From: Pseudomonas trivialis | GTDB taxonomy: Bacteria > Pseudomonadota > Gammaproteobacteria > Pseudomonadales > Pseudomonadaceae | Reading direction: 5' to 3' | Assembly: GCF_001439805.1 (NCBI RefSeq) | Contig: NZ_JYLK01000022.1 | Span: 1 to 62,013, forward strand | DNA length: 62,013 bases | Part shown: positions 8,342 through 16,798 of the stretch, one piece after another | Layout: every line of letters starts with the position of its first letter | Numbering within the stretch: position 1 is the stretch's first letter | Translations under genes and position numbers: made by a program | The notes under the pieces: generated by a model | Told to the model about the DNA's origin: nothing | Database searches by the model: none | The model's input: only the letters and a program-made list of their open reading frames with translations

Positions 8342-9120
8342 ACCAGCCTCAAACAACCCAACCGCTGCTGGACATTCGCGGCCTGCACAAACACTACGGC
8401 GCGCTTGAAGTGCTCAAGGGCGTGGACCTGAGCCTGCAACGCGGCAACGTGGTCACGCTGATCGGCTCCAGCGGCTCGGGCAAGACCACGCTGCTGCGCT
8501 GCGTCAACCTGCTCGAGGAGTTCCAGGGCGGGCAGATCACCCTGGAGGGTGAGTCCATCGGCTACAGCGAAAGCAGCGGCAAGCGCGTGCGCCACCCGGA
8601 GCGTATGATCGCCCGGCACCGCGCGATGACCGGCATGGCGTTCCAGCAGTTCAATCTGTTTCCCCATCTGACGGCGTTGCAGAACGTCACTCTGGGCTTG
8701 TTGAAGGTCAAGAAGATGCCCAAAGACGAAGCGGTGGCACTGGCCGAGAAGTGGCTGGACCGCGTGGGGCTGCTGGAGCGGCGCAATCACTTTCCCGGCC
8801 AGTTGTCCGGCGGCCAGCAGCAGCGCGTGGCGATAGCCCGGGCCATTGCGATGAACCCCAGCCTGATGCTGTTCGACGAAGTCACCTCGGCCCTCGACCC
8901 CGAGCTGGTGGGCGAAGTGCTGAGTGTGATCAAGGGGCTGGCCGAGGAGGGCATGACCATGTTGCTGGTTACCCATGAAATGCGCTTTGCCTATGAAGTC
9001 TCGGACAAAATCGTGTTTATGAACCAGGGCCGCATTGAAGAGCAGGGCAGCGCGAAAGACGTGTTCGAGCGCCCGCAATCGCCGCGCCTGGCGGAATTTT
9101 TGAAGAACATTCGTTTTTAA
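8338..9120 (+). CDS. Polar amino-acid-type ABC transporter ATPase
   Basis: 260 residues. Walker A is GSSGSGKTTL (about 42-51), the signature is LSGGQQQR (about 158-165), Walker B is LMLFDEVTSALDPE, and the switch histidine is in LLVTHEM. A roughly 15-residue insert around GYSESSGKRVRHPERM before the Q-loop is usual for the HisP/GlnQ group. It powers import by the two preceding permeases. The stop is followed 16 bases later by the ridA-like gene. Confidence 0.93.
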   Translation: MNQPQTTQPLLDIRGLHKHYGALEVLKGVDLSLQRGNVVTLIGSSGSGKTTLLRCVNLLEEFQGGQITLEGESIGYSESSGKRVRHPERMIARHRAMTGMAFQQFNLFPHLTALQNVTLGLLKVKKMPKDEAVALAEKWLDRVGLLERRNHFPGQLSGGQQQRVAIARAIAMNPSLMLFDEVTSALDPELVGEVLSVIKGLAEEGMTMLLVTHEMRFAYEVSDKIVFMNQGRIEEQGSAKDVFERPQSPRLAEFLKNIRF

Positions 9121-9136
9121 TCAGGAGCCTGTTTTT

Positions 9137-9526
9137 ATGAGCATTACTCGTTACGGAGCCGGCAGCACCGCCGGAGGTGGTCAGCCGCGTCCTTTTGCCC
9201 GCGCCGTGGAAGCCGACGGCTGGCTCTATGTGTCGGGCCAGGTGCCTGCGGTGGACGGCGAAATCATCACCGGCGGGATCATCGAGCAAACCCGGCAGAC
9301 TATGCGCAATGTGGTGGCGATTCTCGAAGAGGCCGGCTACGAGTTGAAAGACGTGGTACGCGTCGGCGTCTGGCTGGAAGACCCGCGCGACTTCTGGAGT
9401 TTCAACAAGGTCTTCGGCGAATACTTCACCCCGGAGCACGCCCCGGCGCGGGCCTGTGTGCAGGCCAGCATGATGGTGGATTGCAAGGTGGAGATCGATT
9501 GCGTGGCCTACAGGAAAAAGGGCTGA
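9137..9526 (+). CDS. RidA-family reactive imine/enamine deaminase
   Basis: 129 residues, single domain. The core is WLYVSGQVPAVDGEI at about 31-45, and the conserved arginine is in PARACVQASMMVDCKVEIDCVAY near the C-terminus. RidA proteins hydrolyse the enamine/imine intermediates released by PLP-dependent dehydratases. That fits its place one gene before the regulator and the PLP amino acid deaminase. AGGAGCC at 9122-9128 is a good ribosome site. The family is certain; the exact intermediate it handles is inferred from the neighbours. Confidence 0.92.
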   Translation: MSITRYGAGSTAGGGQPRPFARAVEADGWLYVSGQVPAVDGEIITGGIIEQTRQTMRNVVAILEEAGYELKDVVRVGVWLEDPRDFWSFNKVFGEYFTPEHAPARACVQASMMVDCKVEIDCVAYRKKG

Positions 9527-9532
9527 ACCGCC

Positions 9533-10297
9533 ATGACCGAAGACCCCATCAAACGCCGCGCCAAGGGCCTGGACCGGGCATTCGATATCCTCGATTTTCT
9601 CAAGGAGGTCGGCCAGCCCCTGCGTCCGAATGATATTGCCAGCGGCATCGGCAGCCCCAAATCCACGGTCTACGAACTGGTCGCCTCGCTGCTGGAGCGG
9701 CGCATTCTGGAGACTGTGGGCAAGGACGGCCACGTCTATCTGGGCCGCCAGCTGTATTTCCTCGGCCAGGCGCACCTGCGCCATTTCGACCTGACCCGCG
9801 AGGCCGACCATGCCTTGCAGGAAATCGTCAGCCAGACCCGTGAAACCGCGCAGATGTGCCTGCTCAACGGGCGCAAATACACGGTGGCGCTGATGCGCGA
9901 GGGCGAGCGGCATTTCCGTATTTCCTCGGACATCGGCGAAAACGCGCCGATCCCGTGGACCGCCTCCGGGCGCCTGCTGCTCGGGCACTTGAGCGACCAG
10001 CAGATCATCGACCTGATCGACCCCGACGACTTCATCCTGCCGGACGGCCAGCGCCTGGCCCTGGACACCTTCCTGGCGCAGATCCGCCAGGCTACCCTCG
10101 ACGGTTTCTTTTCCTTCGACAGCGTGGCCGACACCTTCACCCATTGCTTCGCCGCACCGGTACGGGACGCCCAGGGGGTCAGCATTGCCACCCTGTGCAT
10201 CGTCGCGCCACGGGCCGATGCAATCACCCATTACAACGACTACCGCCGGGTGTTGATCGACAGCGCCAACCAGTTGGCCCGGCGCATCAACGAATAG
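9533..10297 (+). CDS. IclR-family transcriptional regulator
   Basis: 254 residues. The N-terminal winged helix-turn-helix (about 14-75) contains LRPNDIASGIGSPKSTVYELVASL. The effector domain (about 90-250) contains the usual NGRKYTVALM and ASGRLLLGHL segments and ends in a conserved small-molecule pocket. It starts seven bases after ridA within the operon, so it is probably a local, autoregulated control gene. The TTCCG repeats at 6043-6079 are the best candidate target. The effector may be the transported substrate or 2-keto-3-deoxygluconate. Confidence 0.9.
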   Translation: MTEDPIKRRAKGLDRAFDILDFLKEVGQPLRPNDIASGIGSPKSTVYELVASLLERRILETVGKDGHVYLGRQLYFLGQAHLRHFDLTREADHALQEIVSQTRETAQMCLLNGRKYTVALMREGERHFRISSDIGENAPIPWTASGRLLLGHLSDQQIIDLIDPDDFILPDGQRLALDTFLAQIRQATLDGFFSFDSVADTFTHCFAAPVRDAQGVSIATLCIVAPRADAITHYNDYRRVLIDSANQLARRINE

Positions 10298-10306
10298 GAG
10301 TTTTGC

Positions 10307-11515
10307 ATGTCCGCCCTCAACGCCGTTGAAAAAGGCGCCGCCGCCGTCGGTGCCCATCTGGCCCGCGACGTCAGCCTGCCGGCCCTGGTCCTGCACCGCG
10401 ACGCCCTGGAACACAACATTCGCTGGATGCAGGATTTCGTCCGCAGCAGCGGCGCCGAACTCGCGCCCCACGGCAAGACCAGCATGATGCCGGCGCTGTT
10501 TCAGCGTCAGCTTGCCGCTGGCGCCTGGGGCATCACCCTCGCCAATGCCGTGCAGACCCGCGCCGCCTACGCCGGTGGCGTACGCCGTGTGTTGATGGCC
10601 AACCAGTTGGTGGGCGCGCCGAACATGGCGCTGATCGCCGAGTTGCTGGAGGACCCGCAGTTCGACTTCCACTGCCTGGTCGACCACCCGGACAACGTCG
10701 CCGATCTGGGCCTGTTCTTCGCGGCGCGCGGGCTGCGCCTGAACGTGATGATCGAATACGGCGTGGTCGGCGGTCGCTGCGGTTGTCGCAGCGAGCAGCA
10801 GGTGCGCGACCTGGCGGCGGCGATCAAGGCCCAGCCGGCCCTGGCGCTCACCGGTATCGAAGGCTACGAAGGAGTGATCCACGGCGAGCACGCCATCAGC
10901 GGCATCCGCGACTTCGCCGCGAGCCTGGTGCGCCTGGCGGTGGACCTGCAGGACAACGGTGCATTCGACCTCGTCAGGCCCATCGTTACCGCCTCGGGCT
11001 CGGCGTGGTACGACCTGATCGCCGAGTCCTTCGAGCAACAGAACGCCACCGGCCGTTTCCTCAGCGTATTGCGCCCGGGCAGCTACGTGGCCCACGACCA
11101 CGGCATCTACAAGGATGCGCAATGCTGTGTGCTCGACCGGCGCAGCGACCTCGACGAAGGGCTGCGCCCGGCCATGGAAGTCTGGGCCCACGTGCAGTCG
11201 CTGCCCGAGCCCGGCTTTGCGGTGATTGCCCTGGGCAAGCGCGACGTGGCTTATGACGCCGGCCTGCCGGTGCCGCTCAAGCGCTACAGGGCGGGCATCC
11301 TGCCGGCCGAGGGCGATGACGTGAGTGCGTGCCAGGTCACTGCGGTGATGGACCAGCATGCGTTCATGACGATTGCGCCGCAGGTTGAACTGCGCATTGG
11401 CGACATCATTTCATTCGGCACGTCACACCCTTGCCTGACCTTTGACAAGTGGCAGGTGGGGTGCCTGGTGGATGACGAGTTGCGTGTGATCGAGTCCCTG
11501 CGTACCTGTTTCTAA
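10307..11515 (+). CDS. PLP-dependent amino acid deaminase/dehydratase (fold-type III), possible D-glucosaminate dehydratase
   Basis: 402 residues. An alanine-racemase-like TIM barrel comes first (about 25-270) with the PLP lysine in APHGKTSMMP near residue 57. The C-terminal D-serine-dehydratase-like domain carries the metal-binding type motif FGTSHPCLTFDKW. The family includes D-threonine aldolase, D-serine deaminase (DSD1) and D-3-hydroxyaspartate enzymes. D-glucosaminate dehydratase of pseudomonads, as I recall, belongs near it. A KDG-kinase-like gene directly downstream argues for release of 2-keto-3-deoxygluconate plus ammonia. D-serine or D-threonine are alternative substrates. AGGAG stands before ATG 10307. 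Confidence 0.82.
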   Translation: MSALNAVEKGAAAVGAHLARDVSLPALVLHRDALEHNIRWMQDFVRSSGAELAPHGKTSMMPALFQRQLAAGAWGITLANAVQTRAAYAGGVRRVLMANQLVGAPNMALIAELLEDPQFDFHCLVDHPDNVADLGLFFAARGLRLNVMIEYGVVGGRCGCRSEQQVRDLAAAIKAQPALALTGIEGYEGVIHGEHAISGIRDFAASLVRLAVDLQDNGAFDLVRPIVTASGSAWYDLIAESFEQQNATGRFLSVLRPGSYVAHDHGIYKDAQCCVLDRRSDLDEGLRPAMEVWAHVQSLPEPGFAVIALGKRDVAYDAGLPVPLKRYRAGILPAEGDDVSACQVTAVMDQHAFMTIAPQVELRIGDIISFGTSHPCLTFDKWQVGCLVDDELRVIESLRTCF

Positions 11516-11553
11516 ACCGAGTCGGCTTCATCGCCACACCGGAGAGCAACGCC

Positions 11554-12462
11554 ATGACCACGCAACCTCGCATCGCCCTGATCGGCGAATGCATGATCGA
11601 ACTGCAACACCGCGCCGACGGCAGCCTGCACCAGAGCTTCGGCGGCGACACCCTGAACACGGCGGTGTACCTGCGCCGCGAGCTGGGCGCGGTGGGCACG
11701 GTCGACTACGTCACTGCCCTGGGCGATGACAGTTTCAGCGATGCCATGTGCCAGCAGTGGGCCGACGAGGGCCTGGGGCTGGGCATGGTCCAGCGTCTGC
11801 CTGGGCGCCTGCCGGGTTTGTATTGCATCCAGACCGACGCCCACGGCGAGCGCAAATTTCTTTACTGGCGCAATGAAGCGGCGGTGCGCGACTGCTTCAC
11901 CACGCCTGCGGCCGAGCCGATCCTGGCGGCGCTGCCGGGCTATGACCTGGTGTATTTCAGCGGTATTACCCTGGCGGTATTGGGCGAGATCGGCCGCGAG
12001 CGTTTGTTGCAGGCGCTGGCCGAAACCCGCAGGCGCGGCGGCAGGGTGGTGTTCGACAACAATTACCGGCCACGCCTGTGGGCCGATGTCGAGGCGGCGC
12101 GGGCGGCGTATCGCAAGGTCATGGCCGAGGTGGACATTGCCTTGCTTACCGAAGACGACGAGCAGGCGTTGTTCGGTTATGCCGACAGCGAGCAGGTGTT
12201 CGCCGCGTACCCGGCGATCACCGAGGTGGTGCTCAAGCGCGGCGCGGATGAGTGCCGAATTCGCTGCGACGGCGCGCGCGTTGCCGTGCCGGCGTTGAAG
12301 GTCGAAAAGGTGGTGGATACGACGGCGGCGGGGGATTCGTTCAGCGCGGCGTACCTGGCCGCCCGGCTCAAGGGCGCTTCGCCGCAGGAGGCTGCGTGGG
12401 CGGGGCATCGGTTGGCGAGTCGAGTGATTCAGGTGCCGGGGGCGCTGATACCTCGGGGGTGA
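11554..12462 (+). CDS. PfkB-family sugar kinase, 2-keto-3-deoxygluconate kinase-like
   Basis: 302 residues. The first PfkB signature region is FGGDTLNTAVYLRREL (about 28-43), and the second is the ATP/anion-hole motif DTTAAGDSFSAAYLAARL (about 252-269) with the catalytic Asp. KdgK would phosphorylate 2-keto-3-deoxygluconate to KDPG and feed the Entner-Doudoroff aldolase. It is the last gene of the run beginning at 6104, 38 bases after the deaminase. Substrate assignment rests on family resemblance and context; other ribokinase-type substrates remain possible. Confidence 0.82.
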   Translation: MTTQPRIALIGECMIELQHRADGSLHQSFGGDTLNTAVYLRRELGAVGTVDYVTALGDDSFSDAMCQQWADEGLGLGMVQRLPGRLPGLYCIQTDAHGERKFLYWRNEAAVRDCFTTPAAEPILAALPGYDLVYFSGITLAVLGEIGRERLLQALAETRRRGGRVVFDNNYRPRLWADVEAARAAYRKVMAEVDIALLTEDDEQALFGYADSEQVFAAYPAITEVVLKRGADECRIRCDGARVAVPALKVEKVVDTTAAGDSFSAAYLAARLKGASPQEAAWAGHRLASRVIQVPGALIPRG

Positions 12463-12478
12463 ATGGCCGCCTGGGGCG

Positions 12479-12503
12479 GATCGGGAGCAAGCCCCCTCCC
12501 ACA
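12479..12503 (-). repeat. Single REP sequence downstream of the kinase gene
   Basis: ATCGGGAGCAAGCCCCCTCC and following bases match the right arm of the REPIN at 119-205. It lies 17 bases after the operon's last stop codon and may help terminate or stabilise the transcript. Confidence 0.75.
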
Positions 12504-12551
12504 TTTAATCGCGTTCACATTCCCCATTCCGGTCGGCTCTCAGGCCGCCGC

Positions 12552-12833
12552 GCTTTTGCTTTTGATCTTAGGCGCCCCGTCAAACACGCTGGCCGAACGC
12601 AGGCTTTGGAGCGTGGGTAACCCGGCAGGACGCCGGGTTAGCCGCGCTGGGCCAAGGATGGCCCATCGCGGCGGCCCACGCTCCAAAGCCTGCGTTCGGG
12701 CACACCGAGCCTGAGCGAGGTGCCGAGTGTTGGGGCAAGAGCCCTTTTGGTTACTTTTGGGGCTCTTTTCCAAAAGTGACCCGCTGTAAAAGCGGAACCG
12801 ACAGCAGCCGTTACCGCAGAAACGGATATGTAC
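12552..12833. repeat. Large structured intergenic repeat, copy 1
   Basis: About 280 bases that recur at 39971-40247. A perfect 25-bp inverted repeat (12593-12617 with 12675-12699) encloses two smaller hairpins: AACCCGGC/GCCGGGTT, and GGGCCA/TGGCCC separated by AGGA. Further short inverted repeats around the GAGCCC(T)TTTGG motif follow to about 12790, and a CCGTTA/AACGG pair ends the element. Short open frames run across it, but the base-paired structure argues against coding. I recognise it as a dispersed repeat of Pseudomonas genomes but cannot give it a family name. Confidence 0.85.
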
Positions 12834-12891
12834 ACTGAAAAAGTCGCACCGCCCTTTGCTTTGAACATCACGCTGGCTTAACTGAACGGCA

Positions 12892-12916
12892 TTGGGGCTT
12901 GCCCCCGATAGCGGTG
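12892..12916 (+). repeat. Single REP sequence
   Basis: TTGGGGCTTGCCCCCGATAG and following bases match the left arm of the 119-205 REPIN. It lies 14 bases beyond the stop of the minus-strand parvulin gene. Together with 12479-12503 it brackets the large repeat. Confidence 0.7.
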
Positions 12917-12929
12917 CAAGGCCAACCCC

Positions 12930-13205
12930 TCAATCGCGGTAAAACACTTGCACCAAGTGATACCCGAACTTGCTTTTGATCGGGCCGTGAACCACCTTCA
13001 CGGGCTTCTTGAAGATCACCGCGTCAATCGCCCCCACCATTTGCCCCGGCCGCACTTCACCCAAATCACCGCCGCGCTTGCCTGATGGGCAGGTGGAATA
13101 CTTCCTGGCCAGCACATCGAAGGCTTCGCCCTTGGCAATGCGCTGCTTGAGTTGTTCGGCTTCTTCGCTGGTTTTCACCAGGATATGACGGGCTTGGGCT
13201 TTCAT
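12930..13205 (-). CDS. ppiC: Small cytosolic parvulin-type peptidyl-prolyl isomerase
   Basis: 91 residues, a single rotamase domain with no signal peptide, as in E. coli PpiC (about 93 residues). Landmarks: ARHILVKTSEEAEQL at the start, GGDLGEVRPGQM in the middle and KFGYHLVQV at the end. It catalyses cis-trans isomerisation of prolyl bonds. A second gene of the same kind lies at 22604-22885. The two share the motif order but clearly differ (for example CPSGKRGGDLG versus CPSSRQGGDLG), so they are old paralogues and not a recent duplication. Confidence 0.93.
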   Translation of the reverse strand: MKAQARHILVKTSEEAEQLKQRIAKGEAFDVLARKYSTCPSGKRGGDLGEVRPGQMVGAIDAVIFKKPVKVVHGPIKSKFGYHLVQVFYRD

Positions 13206-13248
13206 CGTGTTCTACCAGGTGGACGACGGCGCGCGATTATGCCTGAAC

Positions 13249-15786
13249 TCATTCGGCCACGCCGAGCATGCTGCGGATTTTGGTGGCCAGCAGGTCAATG
13301 GAAAACGGCTTGGCCACCATGTCCATGCCGTCCTCGAGGAAGCCCTGGCGCTCGGCGGCTTTCTCGGCATAACCGGTCATGAACAACACGCGCAGACCGG
13401 GGCGATGCTGGCGTGCAATTTCCGCCAGTTGCCGGCCGTTCATGCCCGGCAGGCCGACGTCGGTCACCAGCAGGTCGACGCGCAAATCCGACTCCAGCAA
13501 CGGCAGCGCCGCACGGGCATCCGCGGCCTGGTGTGCGGTGTAGCCGAGTTCGTCGAGCACATTGACCACCAGCATGCGCACCGCCGCGTCATCCTCGACC
13601 ACCACCACCGCTTCACCGGCCAGGGCCACGGGCGCTTCGCTCAGGTTCGTCGGCAAACTGCTTTCCAGCGCGGTGCCGTGCAGGCGCGGCAGGTACAGGC
13701 GCACGCAGGTGCCCTGGCCCGGTTCGCTGTGGATGGTGACGTGGCCGCCGGACTGCTGGGCAAACCCGTAGATCATCGACAAGCCCAGGCCGGTGCCCTG
13801 GCCGATGGGCTTGGTGGTGAAGAACGGATCGAACGCCTTGGCGAGGATTTTCGGCGCCATGCCGCTGCCGTTGTCGCTCACGCCCAGCATGACGTAGTCG
13901 CCAGCCTTGACCGGTTCGAGGGTGGTGATATCGGTGCCGTCCAGGTAGCTGTTGGCGGTTTCGATCAGCAGCTCGCCGCCATCGGGCATCGCATCGCGGG
14001 CGTTGATCACCAGGTTGAGCAGGGCGTTTTCCAGCTGGCTGGCGTCGGTGTTGACCGGCCAGATGTCCTGACCCAGTTGCACCTTGAGCGAGATGTGCGC
14101 GCCTTTTGTACGCTGGAACAGATCCTCCAGCGACGCCACCAGTTGATTGGGGTCGGTGGGCTGGCGGTCGAGCGACTGGCGCCGCGAGAACGCCAGCAGC
14201 CGGTGGGTGAGGGCGGCCGCGCGGTGGGCGGAGGACACGGCGGCATCGGCAAAGCGGCCGATCTCTTCGCTGCGCCCGCCGGCGATGTAGCGCTGCATCA
14301 GGTCGAGGCTGCCGATGATGCCGGTGAGCATGTTGTTGAAGTCATGGGCGATGCCGCCGGTGAGCTGGCCCACCGCTTCCATTTTTTGCGCGTGGCGCAA
14401 CGCGTCTTCGGCGCGCTCGCGTTCGTACATCTCGTTCTGCAGGCGCTGGTTGGCCTCGGCCAGCGCCTGGGTGCGCTGGGCCACGCGTTCTTCGAGGTTC
14501 TCGTTGAGGTGGCGCAGGGCTTCCTCGGTGAGCTTGCGTTCGGTCTCGTCGATCACAAAGATGTAGAAGCCATTGACCGAACCGTCGTTGCTGAAGCGCG
14601 GCAGGTACTTCATCAGCGCATGGCGCGGGCGTCCGTCGCGATGGGGCGTGAGGGTCATGAAGCTGCAGGCTTTGCCGCGCAGGGCGGCGGCGATCTTGTC
14701 CTGGCGTCCGGCATACACCTCATCGCCGAGCACTTCGCGGATGGTCTTGCCGTACAGCTCCTGAGGCGTCATGCCATACCACTCGAGGTAGGCGCTGTTG
14801 TTCAGGCGAAACCGCTGTTCATGGTCGACATAGCCGATCAGCACCGGCATCGCGTTGATGATCAATTGCAGCTCGGTCTGGCTTTGGCGCAGGGCCTGTT
14901 CAGTGTGCTTGCGTTCGGTGAGGTCCAGCGCGGCGCCGAGGAAGCGCGCCGGCCGGCCTTGGGGGTCCTTGTAGCAACGACCGCGGGCGAACACCCAGCG
15001 CACTTCGCCGTCGGCCTGCATCAGGCGGTATTCCTCGGCGTATTCGGTGCCGAAGGTGATGCAATGCTTGATGCTGCGCGTGACCATGCCACGGTCTTCG
15101 GGGTGCACGCCCAGCAGGTAGTCGCTGATCGGCAGCAGGCTGGCCTGATCGGGGTCGACGCCGTGCAGGAAGGCGAAATGCGCGTCGGCGATAAAGCGGT
15201 CTTCGCCGATATCCCAGTCCCAGGTGCCCACCGCGTCGGTCGCCGCCAGTGCCAGTTGCAGGCGTTGCTCGGTGTTGTGCTGCGCCTTGAGGCTGTCCTC
15301 GGAGCGCTGTTGCAGCTCAATGGCCTTGCGGCGGCGCTCGTTGGTCTCGATGGCGGTGACCAGAATGCCGGCGACCTGGCGGCTTTCATCGCGCACCGGG
15401 CTGTAGGTGAGGTCGAGCCAGATCTCGGTGTCGCGTCCCTCGCGTTGCAACACAAAGCGCTGTTCGCTGAAGGTGCGCACCTGGCCGCCGAGCACGGCGT
15501 CGTAGATCGGCGCGGTGAAGTCCTGCAGTTCCGGCCAGGTGTGGTGCGCCGGTTGCCCCAATGCGTCGGGGTGCTTGTTGCCGGCCAGTTGGGCAAAGCC
15601 ATCGTTGTACAGCTGGATAAGGTCGTGGCCCCACAACAGCAGCATCGGCATCGGCGAATGCACCACGATGTCCACCGCTGTACGCAGGCTTTGCGGCCAG
15701 TCATTGGCCTCACCGAGGGGGCTTCGTGCCCAGTCCAGCCGCGCAATCAATGCGCCGGCTTCGCTACCGGTGGATGTTCCATTCAT
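13249..15786 (-). CDS. PAS-domain hybrid sensor histidine kinase with receiver domain
   Basis: 845 residues from ATG 15786; an in-frame GTG 14 codons upstream is less likely. Three PAS-type sensory domains lie at about 30-145, 175-290 and 300-415. No membrane segments are seen, so it is cytosolic. The HisKA box with the phosphorylated histidine is GQLTGGIAHDFNNMLTG near residue 480. The ATPase domain (about 590-720) has NLVINARDAMPDGG, SDNGSGM and TGLGLSMIYG. The C-terminal receiver (about 730-845) has VVEDDAAVR and TDVGLPGMNG with the acceptor Asp. No DNA-binding partner is adjacent. The signal is unknown. Confidence 0.92.
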   Translation of the reverse strand: MNGTSTGSEAGALIARLDWARSPLGEANDWPQSLRTAVDIVVHSPMPMLLLWGHDLIQLYNDGFAQLAGNKHPDALGQPAHHTWPELQDFTAPIYDAVLGGQVRTFSEQRFVLQREGRDTEIWLDLTYSPVRDESRQVAGILVTAIETNERRRKAIELQQRSEDSLKAQHNTEQRLQLALAATDAVGTWDWDIGEDRFIADAHFAFLHGVDPDQASLLPISDYLLGVHPEDRGMVTRSIKHCITFGTEYAEEYRLMQADGEVRWVFARGRCYKDPQGRPARFLGAALDLTERKHTEQALRQSQTELQLIINAMPVLIGYVDHEQRFRLNNSAYLEWYGMTPQELYGKTIREVLGDEVYAGRQDKIAAALRGKACSFMTLTPHRDGRPRHALMKYLPRFSNDGSVNGFYIFVIDETERKLTEEALRHLNENLEERVAQRTQALAEANQRLQNEMYERERAEDALRHAQKMEAVGQLTGGIAHDFNNMLTGIIGSLDLMQRYIAGGRSEEIGRFADAAVSSAHRAAALTHRLLAFSRRQSLDRQPTDPNQLVASLEDLFQRTKGAHISLKVQLGQDIWPVNTDASQLENALLNLVINARDAMPDGGELLIETANSYLDGTDITTLEPVKAGDYVMLGVSDNGSGMAPKILAKAFDPFFTTKPIGQGTGLGLSMIYGFAQQSGGHVTIHSEPGQGTCVRLYLPRLHGTALESSLPTNLSEAPVALAGEAVVVVEDDAAVRMLVVNVLDELGYTAHQAADARAALPLLESDLRVDLLVTDVGLPGMNGRQLAEIARQHRPGLRVLFMTGYAEKAAERQGFLEDGMDMVAKPFSIDLLATKIRSMLGVAE

Positions 15787-15882
15787 GAAAAAAGCCCTGA
15801 GCCTGACGCTTTGAAAAAATGACAACACCCATTATCCCGTGGCTTACGGCTGGGTGACTACCCTCGAAAAATAGCATGCCCT

Positions 15883-15903
15883 GGGTTTTTTTCTTTAAAA
15901 CCC
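15883..15903. terminator. Possible terminator hairpin
   Basis: GGGTTTT and AAAACCC form a 7-bp stem around a seven-base T-rich loop. It lies between the 3' end of the minus-strand dehydrogenase gene (15950) and the start of the sensor kinase gene (15786). It is placed to end the dehydrogenase transcript, but the stem is weak. Confidence 0.35.
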
Positions 15904-15949
15904 CGCTGTTGCGCTGAAACCTTTCATCTTCAGGGGGCAAGGCGTTGCA

Positions 15950-16723
15950 CTATTGCGCCAGCCAGCCGCCGTCAATGTTCCACGCGGCGCCGCGTACCTG
16001 GCTGCCGGCGTCGCTGCACAGGAACAACACCAGCTCACCCAGTTGCGGCGGCGTGACGAACTCAAGCGACGGCTGTTTTTCGGCGAGCAAATCATGCTGC
16101 GCCTGCTGCGGGTCTATGCCCCTGGCGATGCGATCATCAATCTGCTTCTGCACCAGCGGGGTCAACACCCAGCCGGGGCAGATCGCATTGCAGGTGACGT
16201 TGCTGGCAGCCGTCTCCAGGCCCACCACCTTGGTCAGGCCGATCACGCCGTGCTTGGCCGCCACATACGCCGCCTTGCCCACCGAGCCGACCTGACCGTG
16301 CACCGAGGCAATATTGACGATGCGCCCCCAGCCCTTGGCCTTCATGCCCGGCAGGCCCAGGCGCGTGGTGTGGAACACCGAGGACAGGTTGATCGCAATG
16401 ATCGAATCCCAGCGCTCCACCGGGAAGTCTTCCACCGCCGCCACGTGCTGGATGCCGGCGTTGTTGACCAGAATATCCACGCCGCCGAAGTCGTGCTCGG
16501 CATAGGCGAACAGCTCGGCCAGTTGCGCCGGGTCACTGACGTCGGCCGGGTGATGGCCGACCTTGCCGCCGAACGCCTGCACCTGGGCGATCACCGCGGC
16601 GGCATCGCCGAAGCCGTTGAGAATCAGGTCGGCACCGGCCTCGGCCAGGCTCAGCGCGATCCCCAGGCCGATGCCGCTGGTGGAACCGGTGACCAGGGCG
16701 GTCCTGCCATGCAAGTTCGTCAT
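15950..16723 (-). CDS. hbdH: 3-hydroxybutyrate dehydrogenase (SDR)
   Basis: 257 residues. Glycine motif TGSTSGIG (about 12-19), NNAG motif, and catalytic SVHGQVGSVGKAAYVAAKHG with YxxxK. The C-terminal TPLVQKQIDDRIARGI and RGAAWNIDGGW are characteristic of bacterial D-3-hydroxybutyrate dehydrogenases, which convert 3-hydroxybutyrate to acetoacetate with NAD. The frame stays open to 16966, but that part is a REPIN; ATG 16723 gives the family length. No acetoacetate-activating genes are adjacent, so it appears to be a stand-alone gene. Confidence 0.9.
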   Translation of the reverse strand: MTNLHGRTALVTGSTSGIGLGIALSLAEAGADLILNGFGDAAAVIAQVQAFGGKVGHHPADVSDPAQLAELFAYAEHDFGGVDILVNNAGIQHVAAVEDFPVERWDSIIAINLSSVFHTTRLGLPGMKAKGWGRIVNIASVHGQVGSVGKAAYVAAKHGVIGLTKVVGLETAASNVTCNAICPGWVLTPLVQKQIDDRIARGIDPQQAQHDLLAEKQPSLEFVTPPQLGELVLFLCSDAGSQVRGAAWNIDGGWLAQ

Positions 16724-16798
16724 AAAAGCCTCACACAATTGCATTGCGTTGTGGCGAGCGGTTAAGCCCCAATGCCGTTCAGTTAAGCGCAGATTCCC

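Noticed and set aside
9017..11359. A 780-codon open frame on the minus strand
   Set aside because: It lies wholly opposite well-supported genes (ATPase end, RidA, IclR regulator, PLP deaminase). High-GC codon use creates such antisense frames; the amino-acid pattern is His/Arg/Gln-rich with no motifs.
12540..12871. Short proteins encoded in the large intergenic repeats (also near 39969-40193)
   Set aside because: The frames read through perfect inverted repeats and are not kept in frame between the two copies; they are typical spurious predictions.
13207..15822. An 871-codon open frame on the plus strand
   Set aside because: Exact antisense of the hybrid histidine kinase, whose PAS, HisKA, ATPase and receiver motifs are all intact.
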